DNA of 64,000 nucleotides from Tipula vernalis (Eukaryota; Arthropoda; Insecta; Diptera; Tipulidae): contig OY282558.1 of the NCBI GenBank assembly GCA_958295665.1, forward strand, positions 63,104,789 through 63,168,788, written 5' to 3'. Numbering within the stretch: the first letter of the stretch is position 1; the number at the start of each line of letters is the position of its first letter. Positions 1 to 12,600 of this stretch are shown one piece after another. The position numbers and the translations under genes are program-made. The notes beneath the pieces were generated by a model. That model had not been told where the DNA came from, ran no database searches, and saw only the letters and a list, made by a program, of their open reading frames with translations.

Positions 1-2440
1 GTTTTAAGAATATTAATAAATAAATGAAAAACTAATAAACTACAATTAATAAATATAAATCTTCGACGTAGTTTTATTAAACATCTTTTTTTATTATTTA
101 AATGAGATAGTTCTATTGAGTTTATTAGCAGAACTATCCTTCAAGTAGTATTCATGATTTTGAGGAAACAACGGATGAAACTGGTAGAGATGTGTTCATG
201 TCAACGTCTGTTAAGTGACTGATAGCAAATATCGGTCAACGTGGTATTATACAGGAGATTTCAGCACGCCAATTGTTTTCACCGAAACATCGCATTTTGG
301 TACGATTGCTTTAATTTGAAAAGTAGTGTTGATAGAAGTATACACACAACACGAGTTCCATAGAGACATGTAGACGAGTAGACGAAGAAGGCGTAGAAGA
401 AAAAGAAAGAAAAATTAAGCGATTATGAGGATCAGAACGCCTTATTTTTTGAGAGAGCTGTTCCACAGTTCTTTTTCAAGCTATGTAGGGTCCATTATGT
501 CATTTCCTTTTTCTGTTTCTATATTCACAAAAAAGATGCCAATTAGAGTGTTTATGTTGATGTGCGCGCACCGCCATTTACAAAACAATTTATTAATTCA
601 TACAAACATTTCATATTGTTGGGCACAAGTGGGAATGATGCCAATAAAAAAAAAAATAAAAAATTGTAAACCATAAAATTAGAAACAGTTATCAAAATAG
701 AATACTTGAGGAATAAACATAACATCGATCATCTCTAAATTCAAACGAAAATTTGTAAAGTGTGGTGCGGGGTTTTTATTTTAGCGTACGCACATGGTCT
801 TTACAATTGTTTATTGGTTGTTTAAATAGACGATTGATTGAATTGTTTGTGAAGATAAGGCAATCAATTGATTTGCAATTGAAAATAATATGCAAAATTT
901 TAGTTTATGTCTTGTTCCGAGTACTATAAAGTGTAGCGATATCAAATTTTACTCGAGTCGCGTATTACAATCGTACCAGACCTGTATATTTACAAAAAAA
1001 TTATGATTACCAAATCATTTTTATACAGGCTGATACACGCGGATACAGTTGTGTATTCGTATAAATTTCCGCCACCAAAATCGATAAGTTATACACAATA
1101 AACACAAATTAATATTTATTTAGTTTATTTTATTTGTATTAACAACAATATAATTTATTGTAGAACTCTATTGTGTTATTGTGTTATCCATCCCAAGTAT
1201 TATTTACATTTTGGCCATATGTGTTTATTCTAGGTAATGACAGCACGCAACGAGTTATTGGTGAACGGATATAAATTTTGCTTTGTTTTGATTTTGTATT
1301 AGCACATCAAAATATTAGTTGAGTGATTTGATGAGGCCCAAATGGTCATTTAGTTTGGTATTACTACCATAATTAAGACGAAAATAGTGTGAAATTTAGA
1401 TACGAATACTAATAAGTGGACTTATAGCTAAACTCGTTTAAGTATTCTATGCAAAAACAAAGGGATTAGCTAAATCGAGGTTGACACACTGCGACTAATC
1501 TCGAAAAATTCACTAAATCGGTTTTATTAAATCGCAGTGTGTCTAGGGTATTACATATGCTATTAAGTACTTATGATATATGTATGTAAGATAAGTTCAT
1601 GTATTTTAACTTATTTTCAAATTATAATTTACTTAATTAAAAATCTGTAGAATATGAAACCACGGGTTTTGAGTTCTTCTCCCTGAATTGATATTGAACA
1701 GGTATTCCCAACCTTACTCTGAGATTGTGGGTATGGATAAATCTTCGAGGTTCGTTGTATTAATGAAGACCGTTATAATGATGACTATTGAGAATGATCC
1801 AACTCCCTTATTTTTGAGGAGCTCGGTGTGATAAGTCGATCTTTCATCATTTGTAATGAAAGTATTTCGTTGAATTCGCTTTCTTCAAGCGTCCGCTCTA
1901 GAATGACTGGAAGCTCTTTCTCAAGAAATGAAGAGGTTTCTTCGGCTGAATTTGGTCAGATATGTTCCATCGAGCTTCTAAGTTTAATTATTAATATTAA
2001 GGTCCCCTTGACCGTTGGAATATGTTGATTGTTGTTGCGTTTGCATTTGGAAGGCCGACTTTTGAGCAAGTTAGGCAAACAGGAGGAATTGCTTATGTCT
2101 AAGGTATTATTTTGGTTACAAATTGAAAACGAGTAGTGGTTTTCATAACCATTTTCTTAATCGCATTAATATTTGTAATTATTAAAGTCGCCAAGTGACT
2201 CTTAGGTGAAAACCATAACAGGGTCATAATAATGAACAGATGAATAACAAACAAGGTTTTAAATTTTAGCTTAGAATTTTAATTTATATACATTTAAAGT
2301 TGCAATCTTACTACCACCAAGTAAACATTTAAATAATTTACTTGTTACATGTGTGAAAAGTTGAACTGCAAGCAAAAGTTAAAAGCAGTTTAATCCTCTT
2401 TTAAAGAAAAAAAAATATTGTGATGTTCTCATCTCCGCCT
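1..2440. other. AT-rich intergenic DNA, no gene recognised
   Basis: The stretch is AT-rich and contains only short open frames without codon-like or domain-like content. The one structure seen is a perfect 12-bp inverted repeat, GACACACTGCGA at 1483-1494 and its complement at 1532-1543, around a 37-base loop. It could be a small hairpin or a MITE relic. Confidence 0.5.
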
Positions 2441-2444
2441 CAAG

Positions 2445-4750
2445 TAAAAAAGGCTGGGCCAAATCAGAATTTAAAATTAAGGGGATTTTCTGATGAAACC
2501 CGTTTTCCTTGATTTTTCAAAGGTTTTTTCTGCAAAATGTTAAAATTTTCTTAAATTTTAGCCAACTAACATATTTGAGAGAAAAAGCCTTATTATGATG
2601 AAAATTATTTAGAGAATAGAATTATGGATTTAGGCAAATTCCACTGCAACAGTCATTATTTGGTTATTAAGCATTCCACGAAAAGGCTTTTTTTAGTGCA
2701 TCTCGGATAAAACGTAAGGAAATTCATCCAAAAAAATAGTTTCACAAAAATCCGGTTAAGAAGGCTTTTTTTAAAAATACATGTGGATACCGTAATACCA
2801 GTTAGAAAGCTTCCCCGCTAAAATATACAGTTTCTTCTTATCGGTATATGTTCCTTCTCCTCTGAATAGCCTACCTGCATTTAGAATTAATTTGTTCCCA
2901 TATATATGACCTTATTTGTGTATAATTAAGATATACCAGGGCTATTAATTTTAATTACGAAGAAGGGCTGCCTAATTTTAATTTTATAAGCAAAAGGAGT
3001 TAGCATCCCGAAAAGGCTTTTACAAGAAACAAAATAATTTCGAATTTTATTTTTATTTTGTTCACTTATCAATAAATAATATTATGCTAAAAAATGATCC
3101 CGAAAAGGCTTTTTTCAAAACACGTTTCTCGGCTAAAATTTATGGAAATTTTCATTCCATCCAGAAAAAAATATTCAAAACACCAAACAAAACATAGTTC
3201 AACGTGAAAAATATTTCTCTTCATAAACGGCTATTTTAGACATTTTTTGTATTGATCTCAGAGGTATCTCCGTGAATTGGTGTGTTCGAATTTTTGATCT
3301 TTAGGCAATTAAAAGCCTGAGCCTCATTAAGAAATCATGAAAATGGTTAAATTTAACTGTAATTTTTTAATCAGGCTCAAATTTTAGATTGTCCAATAGT
3401 TTAAGAAGGCGGATACCGTACGCCATTTCAGACATATCATTGGGATATCTATGAATAGAGATTTAACTTTTTAGTATTTGTTCAGTTTACTAAAATGTGG
3501 TCAAACCTTAGTCATTTTCTCACGAATGTTTTTCGGGATAAATACATTTTTGTTTGGTGTTTGGAATATTTTTTTCTGAATGGAATGGACATTTTCTTAA
3601 ATTCTTGGCCAACTCACATAATTGAGAGAAAAAGCCTTTTCATGATGAAAATTATTTAGAGAATAGAATTACGTATTTAGGTAAATGCGACCGAAACATT
3701 CATTATTTGGTCATTAGCCATTCCACGAAAAGGCTTTCTTTAAATATGTCTCTAGAATAAAACGTAAGGAAATTCATCCCAAAAAATAGTTTCACAAAAA
3801 TCCGTTTGAGATTTGACTACATTTTTAGTAAGTTTGAGAAGCTAGACAACATTTTCATCTCGAAAAGGCCTTTTTTCAAAATACGTGTGTCGGCTAAAAT
3901 TCATGGAAATGTTCATTTTATCCAGAAAAAATATTTAAAACACCAAACAAAACGTAGTTCAACGTGAAAAATATGTCTAGAGGAAGTAATTGGGATTTGA
4001 TCGCATTTTAGTAGTTAGGCAATGTTTAGTGCGAATATGCACTAAAAGTTCAAATCTCAATTTCTATGTATCGTGCTTCAATCTCAGCGAGGTCTCCCTG
4101 AAACGACATTTGAAAAATTTTGTGTTGATCTTAGAGATATCTCCGTGAATCGGTGTGTGCGACATTTTAATCTTTAGGCAATTAAACACGTGAGCCTCAT
4201 TAAGAAATCATAAAAATGGTGAAATTTAACTGGTAATTTCTAAATCGGGCTCGAATTTTAGATTATCCAATTGTTTAAGAAGGCTGATTCCATACATCTA
4301 TGAATAGAGATTTTAATTTTTAGTATTTGTTCTGTTTACTAAAATGCGATCAAATCTTAGTCATTTTCTCTACAAATGTTTGGTGTTTGGAATATTTTTT
4401 CTGAATGGAATGAACATTTCCTTAAATTTTATTCGAGAAACATGTTTTGAAAAAAAGCCTTTTCAGGATCTTTTTTTGGCACAATATTATTTATTGATAG
4501 GTGAACCAAATAAAAATAAAATTCGAAATAGTTTTGTTTTTTGAAAAAGCCTTTTCGTGATTCTAACTTCTCTTGCTTATAAAATTAAAATTAGACAGCC
4601 CTTCTTCTTAATTATAATGAATAATTTTGGTATATCTTAATTATACACAAATAAGGTCATATGTGGGAACAAATTAATTCTAAATGAAGCTAGGCTGTTC
4701 TGTGGAGAAGAAATATATGCAGATAAGCTGAGAAGTTACTTTGCTAGATT
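2445..4750. repeat. Composite foldback-like repeat block
   Basis: A pair of inverted arms of about 350 bp lies at 2836-3190 and 4376-4735, with many substitutions between them. Inside, segments are duplicated directly: 2535-2760 resembles 3590-3812, 3245-3600 resembles 4115-4415, and 3097-3211 resembles 3856-3973. The segment at 3553-3605 is a further copy in right-arm orientation. The motif GAAAAGGCTTTT or its complement recurs about ten times. No transposase is visible, so this is either a non-autonomous foldback element or several related copies inserted in each other. Confidence 0.6.
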
Positions 4751-5413
4751 GATAACCGACAGAAAATATCACCTGAAATTGAAAGTGATTTTAATTGTAC
4801 CTCAGTACGGTTATTGTTGATTCTGGTCGAATAAACGGAGAGAAAGAACTGAAGTAATAAACTTAAAGTGCAAACAAAAATGGAGCATCTGGTCAATTTT
4901 GAATTCCATCTTTAACACTACATATTATTATATACAAATGTGGGCAATAAATTTAATTTAATTACACAATTAAACAAAAATATTTTCCACTAACCTAAAA
5001 GCAAAAAATATCTGTAAATAGTCAGATTCAATAGCAAAACCTATTTTTAGTTATAGCCAATATGTAAAATATCATTCGACCCAATTTATAATGTTTGGAT
5101 AAACAAACACCACAAGAGCAAACGAAAAAAATATTTATTTTCTTATAGTCCAAGAACAATTAATCCCATCCATATCTTACCCACATACACATACTGAAAT
5201 TGGTGTTGTCCATTTCCATGGAAATATAAAATAAAGTGGGGAGTGGTCGCCGGCACATTAAAAACGTAATTAAAACAAAACAAATTTATGTTTTATGTTC
5301 TATGATAATACAGATTCGGTTTTATTAGCTCGTATATGTCACACACATGCACACACGCACACACAAACATTATAAATTAAATTACGTCACATAACAATTT
5401 TGGACATTTTTTT
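4751..5413. other. Intergenic, CA-rich microsatellite
   Basis: The DNA is AT-rich and lies downstream of the minus-strand gene that ends at 5414. A short imperfect CA repeat lies at 5338-5367. No open frame of note was seen. Confidence 0.5.
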
Positions 5414-6211
5414 TCAAATTACTAACAGTAAGATGAACAATAACATTGATGTCTGATGCGATGATGTGGCCACATTTAATTGACGAATTAAAAGGGGCAC
5501 CGGTTTGAATTCAGATAGCGTCCTATTATTATTAGTTAATACTGGTTTGGTAAGATTTCCACTTAGCCGCATTACATTGTGGCTTGAAGTTTTTCCATCT
5601 TTTATCGTTTGCATATCAACAATTTCACTCGATGTTAGATTTTTATAATATTCCGGATTAATACGCCTCACACTTTCCAAAAATAATGTTGAACCATTTG
5701 CCGCAACCAGCAAATTTTCTATTTCGGTTCTAGTGAATTTATGTGGTGGTATTACATCGGATTTCGTTGGCCGCAATTTCATATTGAGATACAGCACAGA
5801 ATCAGCTGATTTCATTATATTTGCAGCACTATAGTTGGCCGCTTCTTTTAGCATATTAATACCAATGCCAATTCCAATCATTTGATCACGATAATCGTCG
5901 GTTATGTCGGACACTTTAAACGGGGCTCTTGATTTAGCGATAACATTTGTTTGCAGTTTCGATGATTGAAAAATTCTGGTTCGATCGTGCCGTTTACGAT
6001 GATACCAAGCATCATGTTTTTCCATTTGTTGGCGTACATATGCTGTACCTAAACCGCCGTGTGAAATATTTGCGAGCGATTTAAAATATTCATAATTGTT
6101 CTCCTCGGACGATGGCGGCGGCGGCGGCGGCGGCGACAACACATTTTTATTATTATCACAATTGGCCGCAATTGAGACCATTAGAATTAAACCAAAACTT
6201 AGCACAAACAT
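5414..6211 (-). CDS. Putative secreted or GPI-anchored protein, unknown function
   Basis: This single open frame encodes 265 residues that I do not recognise as any family. The N-terminus (residues 1-18) is a hydrophobic segment typical of a signal peptide and ends at NC. It is followed by seven prolines (27-33) encoded by a GGC-type triplet run. Potential N-glycosylation sites lie at N48, N126, N172, N191, N219 and N229, which supports passage through the secretory pathway. The last ten residues (256-265) are almost all Leu, Ile, Phe, Met or Val. They could be a GPI-attachment signal or a short tail anchor. Residues 60-80 are rich in Arg, His and Lys. The frame begins at the only Met that places the signal peptide at the N-terminus. 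No intron is needed. Neighbours on both sides are repeats, so context gives no function. A host gene is more likely than a chance frame because the length, signal peptide and sequons agree. Confidence 0.65.
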   Translation of the reverse strand: MFVLSFGLILMVSIAANCDNNKNVLSPPPPPPPSSEENNYEYFKSLANISHGGLGTAYVRQQMEKHDAWYHRKRHDRTRIFQSSKLQTNVIAKSRAPFKVSDITDDYRDQMIGIGIGINMLKEAANYSAANIMKSADSVLYLNMKLRPTKSDVIPPHKFTRTEIENLLVAANGSTLFLESVRRINPEYYKNLTSSEIVDMQTIKDGKTSSHNVMRLSGNLTKPVLTNNNRTLSEFKPVPLLIRQLNVATSSHQTSMLLFILLLVI

Positions 6212-8099
6212 TATTTATTATTCATATATCGTCTTATCACAACATCTTATCATTGAACACTAATCAAAGTCGATTTATTTAATTCACCTGGATTCGATTT
6301 TTTTTTTTGTTCGTGATTTTTAATTCTTAATTTGACCAAAGACTAATTTTGGATAATAGCGCGAAATTTTTTTTTTACACAAGAAAATTTCACGGTGCAC
6401 ACACACACACAAAATAACGAATTTAGATTATGTGTTATATGATAAAAACAGAGAGCGTCGATGCTTACATACCGGCCGATTAGCTAATATTAAATGAAAT
6501 TATATTGGAGAGCGATGCCGATGCGGCATGTAATTGTTGTTAAAGAGTCAGGAGGGGGGAGTTTTAGGCGCTGAACAATTTTTTTTTTTAATAAATCATT
6601 TTTGTGCAAACATTTCAAAATTCTATATTTAAATTAGATTGCCTGTATATATTGGTCGTATATAGTGTTTCGAGTAACCGCGTTTGATGTCTGTTTATAT
6701 CGTTCTGTGTAAACACGTTTGGTGAGTGGCGCTTTGAACAATAATCAATTTTTGCTTACTTTGAGGGCACAAATTTTACAGTGCACGCTTAAAATTAGGT
6801 TCAGTGGCGTACATTTTTAATATTGTGCCTCTTATCACTACAACGAGCCTGGTCAACATTTTTACTTTCATCAGGCAAAACTTGATCGACACACCGTCGT
6901 GTTTATTACCGTATATGCGCTTTTCGTGTCAGCAGCAAGACTCTCTTTTAAATCCTTCCCTACATAATTATCTTGGGTAACTCGAGATTGCAATCTGCCG
7001 AACGCCGGAATTAATCACTAAGATTCAAGATAGCTGGTTTTCAAGTATAACATAATATTGGGATTACATTACGTTACTTGACCTAGGCTTTCGAGTAATA
7101 ATACGTACGTAATAACGAATACCGAGTTTCCTAATATTTAAAAAGAATCTCTCGATAATGCAATCAATCCCAGATAAATGGTTTCTCTCCATTCTCTGAC
7201 AGATTTACAATACACAATCGTTTTTTGGGTTTGTTTTCACGAAACCTTGAGCTCGCTAGGAAGCACTGGTAACCAAAATTTCGGTACCTTTCAAACATAA
7301 TTTACTTCATCACACCGGTAATAGTATTTTACATTCGTTAGTTAAAACATTCTGTGCACTCTCTTCTGTGCAAAACTGTTATTGACCCAAGTCCTTCCAT
7401 TTGAAGTTAACTCGTGGTTAATTCGCCTTCGGGAAGTTATGTATGGGTGGGTTGCCACTATGAGGACGTGCAGGATCACAGAGAATATTGTTATCTCACC
7501 AATTATGGTCTCAATTACGTGTTGCGACTATGGATTTTTGTCGTCACATATACTCGTAAGTCGTACTGTTTTTTACCAGCTAGTATTAAATTCACCAATC
7601 ACCAGTTTGGCATCATGCTCAAGTGTTCAGCCTAGTGTTTCAGAGGAGTCTGGAAGGAAAAATTAGATCAACAATTTGTTTTTCTGATCACTTAAAATTC
7701 TATCTACATATATGTAGCTCCCAGCCTTACGTAATATTTTTATATCCTGTATCTGTCTGTACCTTGATGTTATATTAGCAGCTGTTGTAGGGTTTCTCCC
7801 ACATCTGGAAATACTACATCATGTTGATAGACTAAACGAGATGAAAGATATCATTAACCTCAATCGATGTAGCGCCTCACATCTGTATTTTCACCCTTTC
7901 TATATTGCGTTAAGGATTATACAAAATTTTCACAAACGCATTTCAAATCGAGCTATGCTCATAAAATATCGCAGCTTCATTCCAGGGATGTGACTGTTTC
8001 ACAACGATTTGTGACGTCTTAGGCCCAGTTAAATTCTGTCCGAACTGTTTTTGATAATAATATACCGACTACGTCGAATAGACCTAACAGAAGATTTGA
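6212..8099. other. Intergenic, no gene recognised
   Basis: The first 250 bases would hold the promoter of the minus-strand gene, but no clear TATA box was found. They include T-rich runs near 6298-6308 and 6367-6375 and a short CA run near 6397-6411. Open frames at 7382-7666 show no domain. The last few hundred bases could be leader of the Gypsy fossil that follows. Confidence 0.4.
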
Positions 8100-10400
8100 T
8101 CTAAGGAGGCATTCGGCCCACCGATGATCAGTGTTTCGGTTCTATATGCCATATCCACCAAGCGTATAGTTAAACCCTATAATTATGGTAATTATCTCCA
8201 ACCTCACTCTTCATCTACGAATTTGAATTTTCACCAACAATATGTGCCAAATCCAAATTATGAGAAAATCTTGAATTTAGTTTCTGATGAATCTCAACGG
8301 TATAAAAATCTACCATCTTCATATTTCTCTCGCTTGGTCTCTTCGAATCCTTTCGAGGTAGCCGATCATCAGCTTTCTAGTGAGACTATCAGAAATCAAA
8401 ATACATACCACTTTCTCCGTGACGCAAATGAACAGAGCTACCTACCCTATCAATATCCCTAAATGGAACATCATTTACGAATTCAATTGATCGTCGTCGG
8501 ATATCACCGTTGCATTTCTTTTTCTGCGTAGAAAGACCAGCGTCGACCAATGGTCTATCTTTACAGCAATTAGTGCAAGATTTGAGATTTTTGATAGCCA
8601 AAAACAAAAATACACTAAAGAGACATTCATCGATTTCTATTACGATCTGATCAGTTTAGCACCCTACCCTTGAAGAATCCTCTATCTGTAGATTTACCGC
8701 AGAACTTAGCATGAATCTTGGTAGTCGACATGTAAACGAAGTTATTGCTCCGCAAACGATAAAAGTTGATCATCGTCTATAGACTCTATCCACTCCATAA
8801 ATATTGAGACATTAAGTTCCCATAATCCAAAGGTTGCAACAAAGTCACCAATCAACGGGTTATTAAGTAGGTTAATTCTAAGGCAAGCTATAACGGAAAA
8901 TTAGCCCAAATGTAAATCTTTGTTGTCGCTGATTTGCAACAGGAACATTATCTACGTAGTGATTTTTGGGGACTTTTGGTGTACGACCCCTTATGGTTGA
9001 TGGATTACTGATTCTTGGTATACTCCAAATAAAACCGTTGTGAATCCAAACAGCTTCCACTCAATATTGTCCAACAGGAACAACTAAAATTAGTCATCAA
9101 CGACTTCCCAAATTCCAAGAAATTAGGTCTCGATCGAACATCCTTACCGAGTCACAGTATTGATGTAGGCGGCTCATGATATGTTCTCTGCCGTGCACAA
9201 AGAAATTTATCGGAAGCTTGATAGATTTCTGGACGAAGACTGCGAAACGTCAATGGTAAGACAAGGTTATGTCTCGATGCTAGAAAGCTAAATGGAGTTA
9301 CCCGGAAAGATGCTTGCCCTTTGCTCCTGATTGAAGGTTTTCTTAGTTGACTAGATAGAGAAAAATATATGTCGAGCCTAGATTTAAAGGACGTGTTCTG
9401 GTAAATGCCGCTGAACTCCGTAAGGAAGGAAAAACAGCTTTCATAGTGCCGGGACGCCCCTTATATTATTTTATCGTAATGCCTTTTGGATCTGCAATTT
9501 GGCTCAAACCTTTTGCAGGTTGATGCTTACGGTAATTCCATCTTCCTTGATCTACTGATAATGACATCCAATTTTGATGAGGATCTTTCTTTGCTGTCCG
9601 AGGTGGCATCTCGACTGGCGATTGGCTAGGGCAGGCCTCACCATTAATGTAGAGAAAAGCCATTTCTTGCTGAATGAGATCGATTATCTCGGCTTTGAGA
9701 TTGGTGGGGACTCCTTGCACCCCAATCCTGAGTAGGTTCGAGCCACTGCAGAGTTTCCCATTCCTAAAACTTTGAAACAGGTTCGACGATTCCTTGGAGT
9801 ATCTGGCAGGTCTCCTCGTTTAATAAGTCCATAACGTCATTACCGCCCTGAAGTTTGCTCTTATCACAGGTCCTGTACTTGCCGATCCGGATTTTAATTA
9901 AAGATTTTACATCCAATGCAATGTCACCTCAACGTTTTATTCCAAAAATCTGAGACTGGAGAAGGCAACCCCATTGCTTTTATGTTGCAAATACTATATG
10001 CAGCATAGCACAATTATAGTGTGGCGGTGCTGGAGTGCCTTTCCGCAATCCTGGAGATTTAAAATGTCCGTGGATTCTTTGAAAGATTGCGATAGAGTCT
10101 AAAACTTCCGGAATATGACTTCAAATTAAATATCGGAAAGGATCCCATAATGCAGCGCCCGATACCTCGACTCACGCATTTCTGGATGGTATACTTTAAA
10201 AAAAATCCATACAACCGGATTATTGAGATTCAATCAGTTACTTGGGAAATATGGTGTTCGGCACTTTTTTGCTGCTAAATATTCGCCCCAGGGCAATGTC
10301 AGGAGCAATTAATCTCTTTTAGCATCATAGTGCTCAGTTAAAAGCATTCATTCTTTACAACCTACGTACTAGACTTCCGAAATAAAAAATCGGCCAAACT
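8100..10400 (+). pseudogene. Fossil Gypsy-type LTR retrotransposon (gag-pol remnants)
   Basis: Broken reading frames follow the order of a Gypsy element. A gag-like stretch (8100-8770) is open only in pieces. A protease-to-RT linker (about 9065-9300) holds peptides such as DFPNSKKLGLDR and KEIYRKLDRFLDED. RT pieces follow at 9366-9730 (SLDLKDVFW, FIVMPFG, then a decayed LDDLLI block), with thumb and RNase H remnants to about 10,180, including a trace of the DALSR-type end. An integrase piece at 10,200-10,370 reads roughly LLGKYGVRHFFAAKYSPQGN. Many stops and shifts mean it cannot encode a protein. No LTRs could be paired. The identity rests on motif order, not on any single motif. Confidence 0.65.
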
Positions 10401-11559
10401 ATTTATGTGAAAAATTGTGTCAAATATGCAAACTAATTTACGCCTGTTTCACAAATCTTATTCTTGGGGAATTGGAAGGTATTTTGCTAAAACGTCTGGA
10501 AATATCGGTTGGTAGCGAAGGTATTCGTAGATTACACATTAGCGTATCAAAAATTGGAGCTTTGTTACTTAATTTTCTCAACTTTGCTTTTAGGTATTCT
10601 GAAGGGCGTTGTTCGGTCGTACGAAGTACAATCGAACCGCCGTTAAAATGACGGAGCGCATTAATTTTAAGGTTTTTGGGCGATCCTACTCCCTCCCTGT
10701 GAAACAAAACTATTTTCAGTGTTGAAATAATAATTTAAAATTATTGTTGTTGTAATTCACGATCTCAAACAAACAAATTCTAGCTACGAGGAATGAATCG
10801 GTATTCCAAGCTAATGACAACTTCTAAATTGCTTGCTAAGCCAGATTTCAATAATTGGCAGCTTTTGCTGTAGCGTTCTGATGGCAAATCACCCCATATT
10901 CTGCCCGTTTTTAATGAAGCGATGCTATATACAGATTATACCAATAACGTAAAATCGTCCCACATTCTCGAATAATTAATTCAGTTACAAAATAGTTCTT
11001 TGGTAGGATGATTGGATGTTTTATAGCGTAATTGAGCTGAGAGCTTAAACTGCCCTTATAAATAGTTGTGCTTATGCTTCGGTCTTGTTTTATGTGGCCT
11101 TTTTCCTAATCTCAACGAAGTTCATAATTTTTCGATGAGATAATGACAAACAATTCCAAACTAATTTTCGGAAGAAGTCGTGTAGTTGACCTGAAATTTC
11201 TTCAACTTCCCAAAATCGTTTTAATATGTGGTTGTTGTTTTCTTTATGGCTATTTGTTGTAGATGAATTGACTCAATATGGACATTTGTGATTCCTGTTG
11301 GGCATGATATTAATGCACCTGCTATTAATCACCCATATTTCTAAAAGTCTGCCAACTCCACCAAATTTAGAGCTGGATGTATTGTGTAAATTGGTTTTGT
11401 TTATTTGACACTAAAATAGTGATTCTTGGTATGGTATGAAATCCTATAAGAATCAAGCAATATTCGTGCTAGCTGGAGTTGTAGCTTCGATTTCTGTTGC
11501 ATCGGTAATTGCTTCAGCGAATTTTAAGAACCTTTTTACGATAACATAATCATTCTACA
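10401..11559. other. Intergenic, no gene recognised
   Basis: This is AT-rich DNA after the Gypsy fossil. Opposing open frames at 10,415-10,707 show no recognisable domain and may include the decayed end of that element. Confidence 0.4.
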
Positions 11560-12600
11560 CGCTCTGCCATCAACTTTATTAAATTCGGTCTAAACCGGCC
11601 AAAATTATTGAAATCCGTTCAAAAACCATTTTGCTCTACGTTTTGAAAGTCCCTGAGTCCGATAAAGTAAAATAAAAAGTTGTACCCATGGTATCCCAAG
11701 AATGGCTTGTCCGATTTGGAATATTATTCATCAATCTATTTGTATAGGGTCGAAAATTGAAAAGCTTTTCGAACCTGTACGTCAAGAGGATCGGGTAGTC
11801 GCTGTATATGTCACGTTGACCAGTTTTTTCTTATATGCTGGTTTGAGGATTGAGTTTGTGGTTGGGTTGAGAATTGAGTTGGTTCCCATTTTCGGGTTGA
11901 ATTATGGTTAAGTTGGAGTTAGTTAAGGTTTGATTAGGGCTTAGTGAGCAGTTCAGCTGGCAATTTATTTGTGTGTTGAATTGACGGTTGAATTAGCATT
12001 AGCTTGAGTTGGGTTCATGCATTCATATAATTTTTAAGATCATATTGATATGGGAGTTGAGTTGGGCGTGAGTTTGAGGTTGATTTAAGAGCTGCATTCC
12101 AGGTTGGTTTTGTGTTGAGTTCATCTATGAATGTAGTTTTTCGAGTCGCGTTGATTAAGGCTTGAGTTGGACGTTGAGTTTGGTGTTAAGTTGAGGATTG
12201 AGTTAAGGTAAAGTTAGTTGCGAGTTGCGTTGAGGGATGAGTTGTTGTCAAGTTGAGTTGGGGTTGAGCAATGAGGATTTATTGGGGGTTGTTTTGAGAG
12301 TTGACGTTGAGATTACATTAAGTTGAGTTTCCGAAACCATTTTGTGTTAAACCATGTTTGAGATGAGTTTAGATTGAGTTAGGGTTGAGATAAGGTCGAC
12401 TTAGGGTTGAGTACGGTTTGAAATGAAGTTGAGTTTAATTTGAGTGAGAGGTTAATGTTGGGGATTTATGTGCGGTCGAGTTGCGGGTTTAGTTGGAGGT
12501 TAGATTGAGTTGATTTTAGTTGAGTTAATTCATGCATGTAGCTTTCAAATCAAATTGATTCCAGTTACGTTGAGTTGAGGTTAATTTGAAGTTGCAAACC
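11560..12600. repeat. Dispersed repeat with degenerate GTTGAG-type tail
   Basis: The left 270 bases are a unique-looking module containing phrases such as CCATGGTATCC and GGCTTGTCCGATTTG. A near copy lies at 57,190-57,450. From about 11,830 the sequence becomes a degenerate run of GTTGAGTTGG-like hexamers to decamers that continues to 12,600. The same tail type follows the copy at 57.5 kb and appears again at 62.2 kb. This looks like a dispersed non-autonomous repeat family with a low-complexity 3' part. Confidence 0.6.

Noticed and set aside
425..676. 83-codon frame near the left end
   Set aside because: It ends in poly-Lys from an A run and has no domain or signal peptide. It looks like chance.
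8124..8462. 112-codon frame as an independent gene
   Set aside because: It lies where gag is expected in the Gypsy fossil, and the likely continuation is in another frame.
11830..12600. GTTGAG-type tract as telomeric repeat
   Set aside because: The units are irregular in length and sequence, internal, and tied to a dispersed repeat head.
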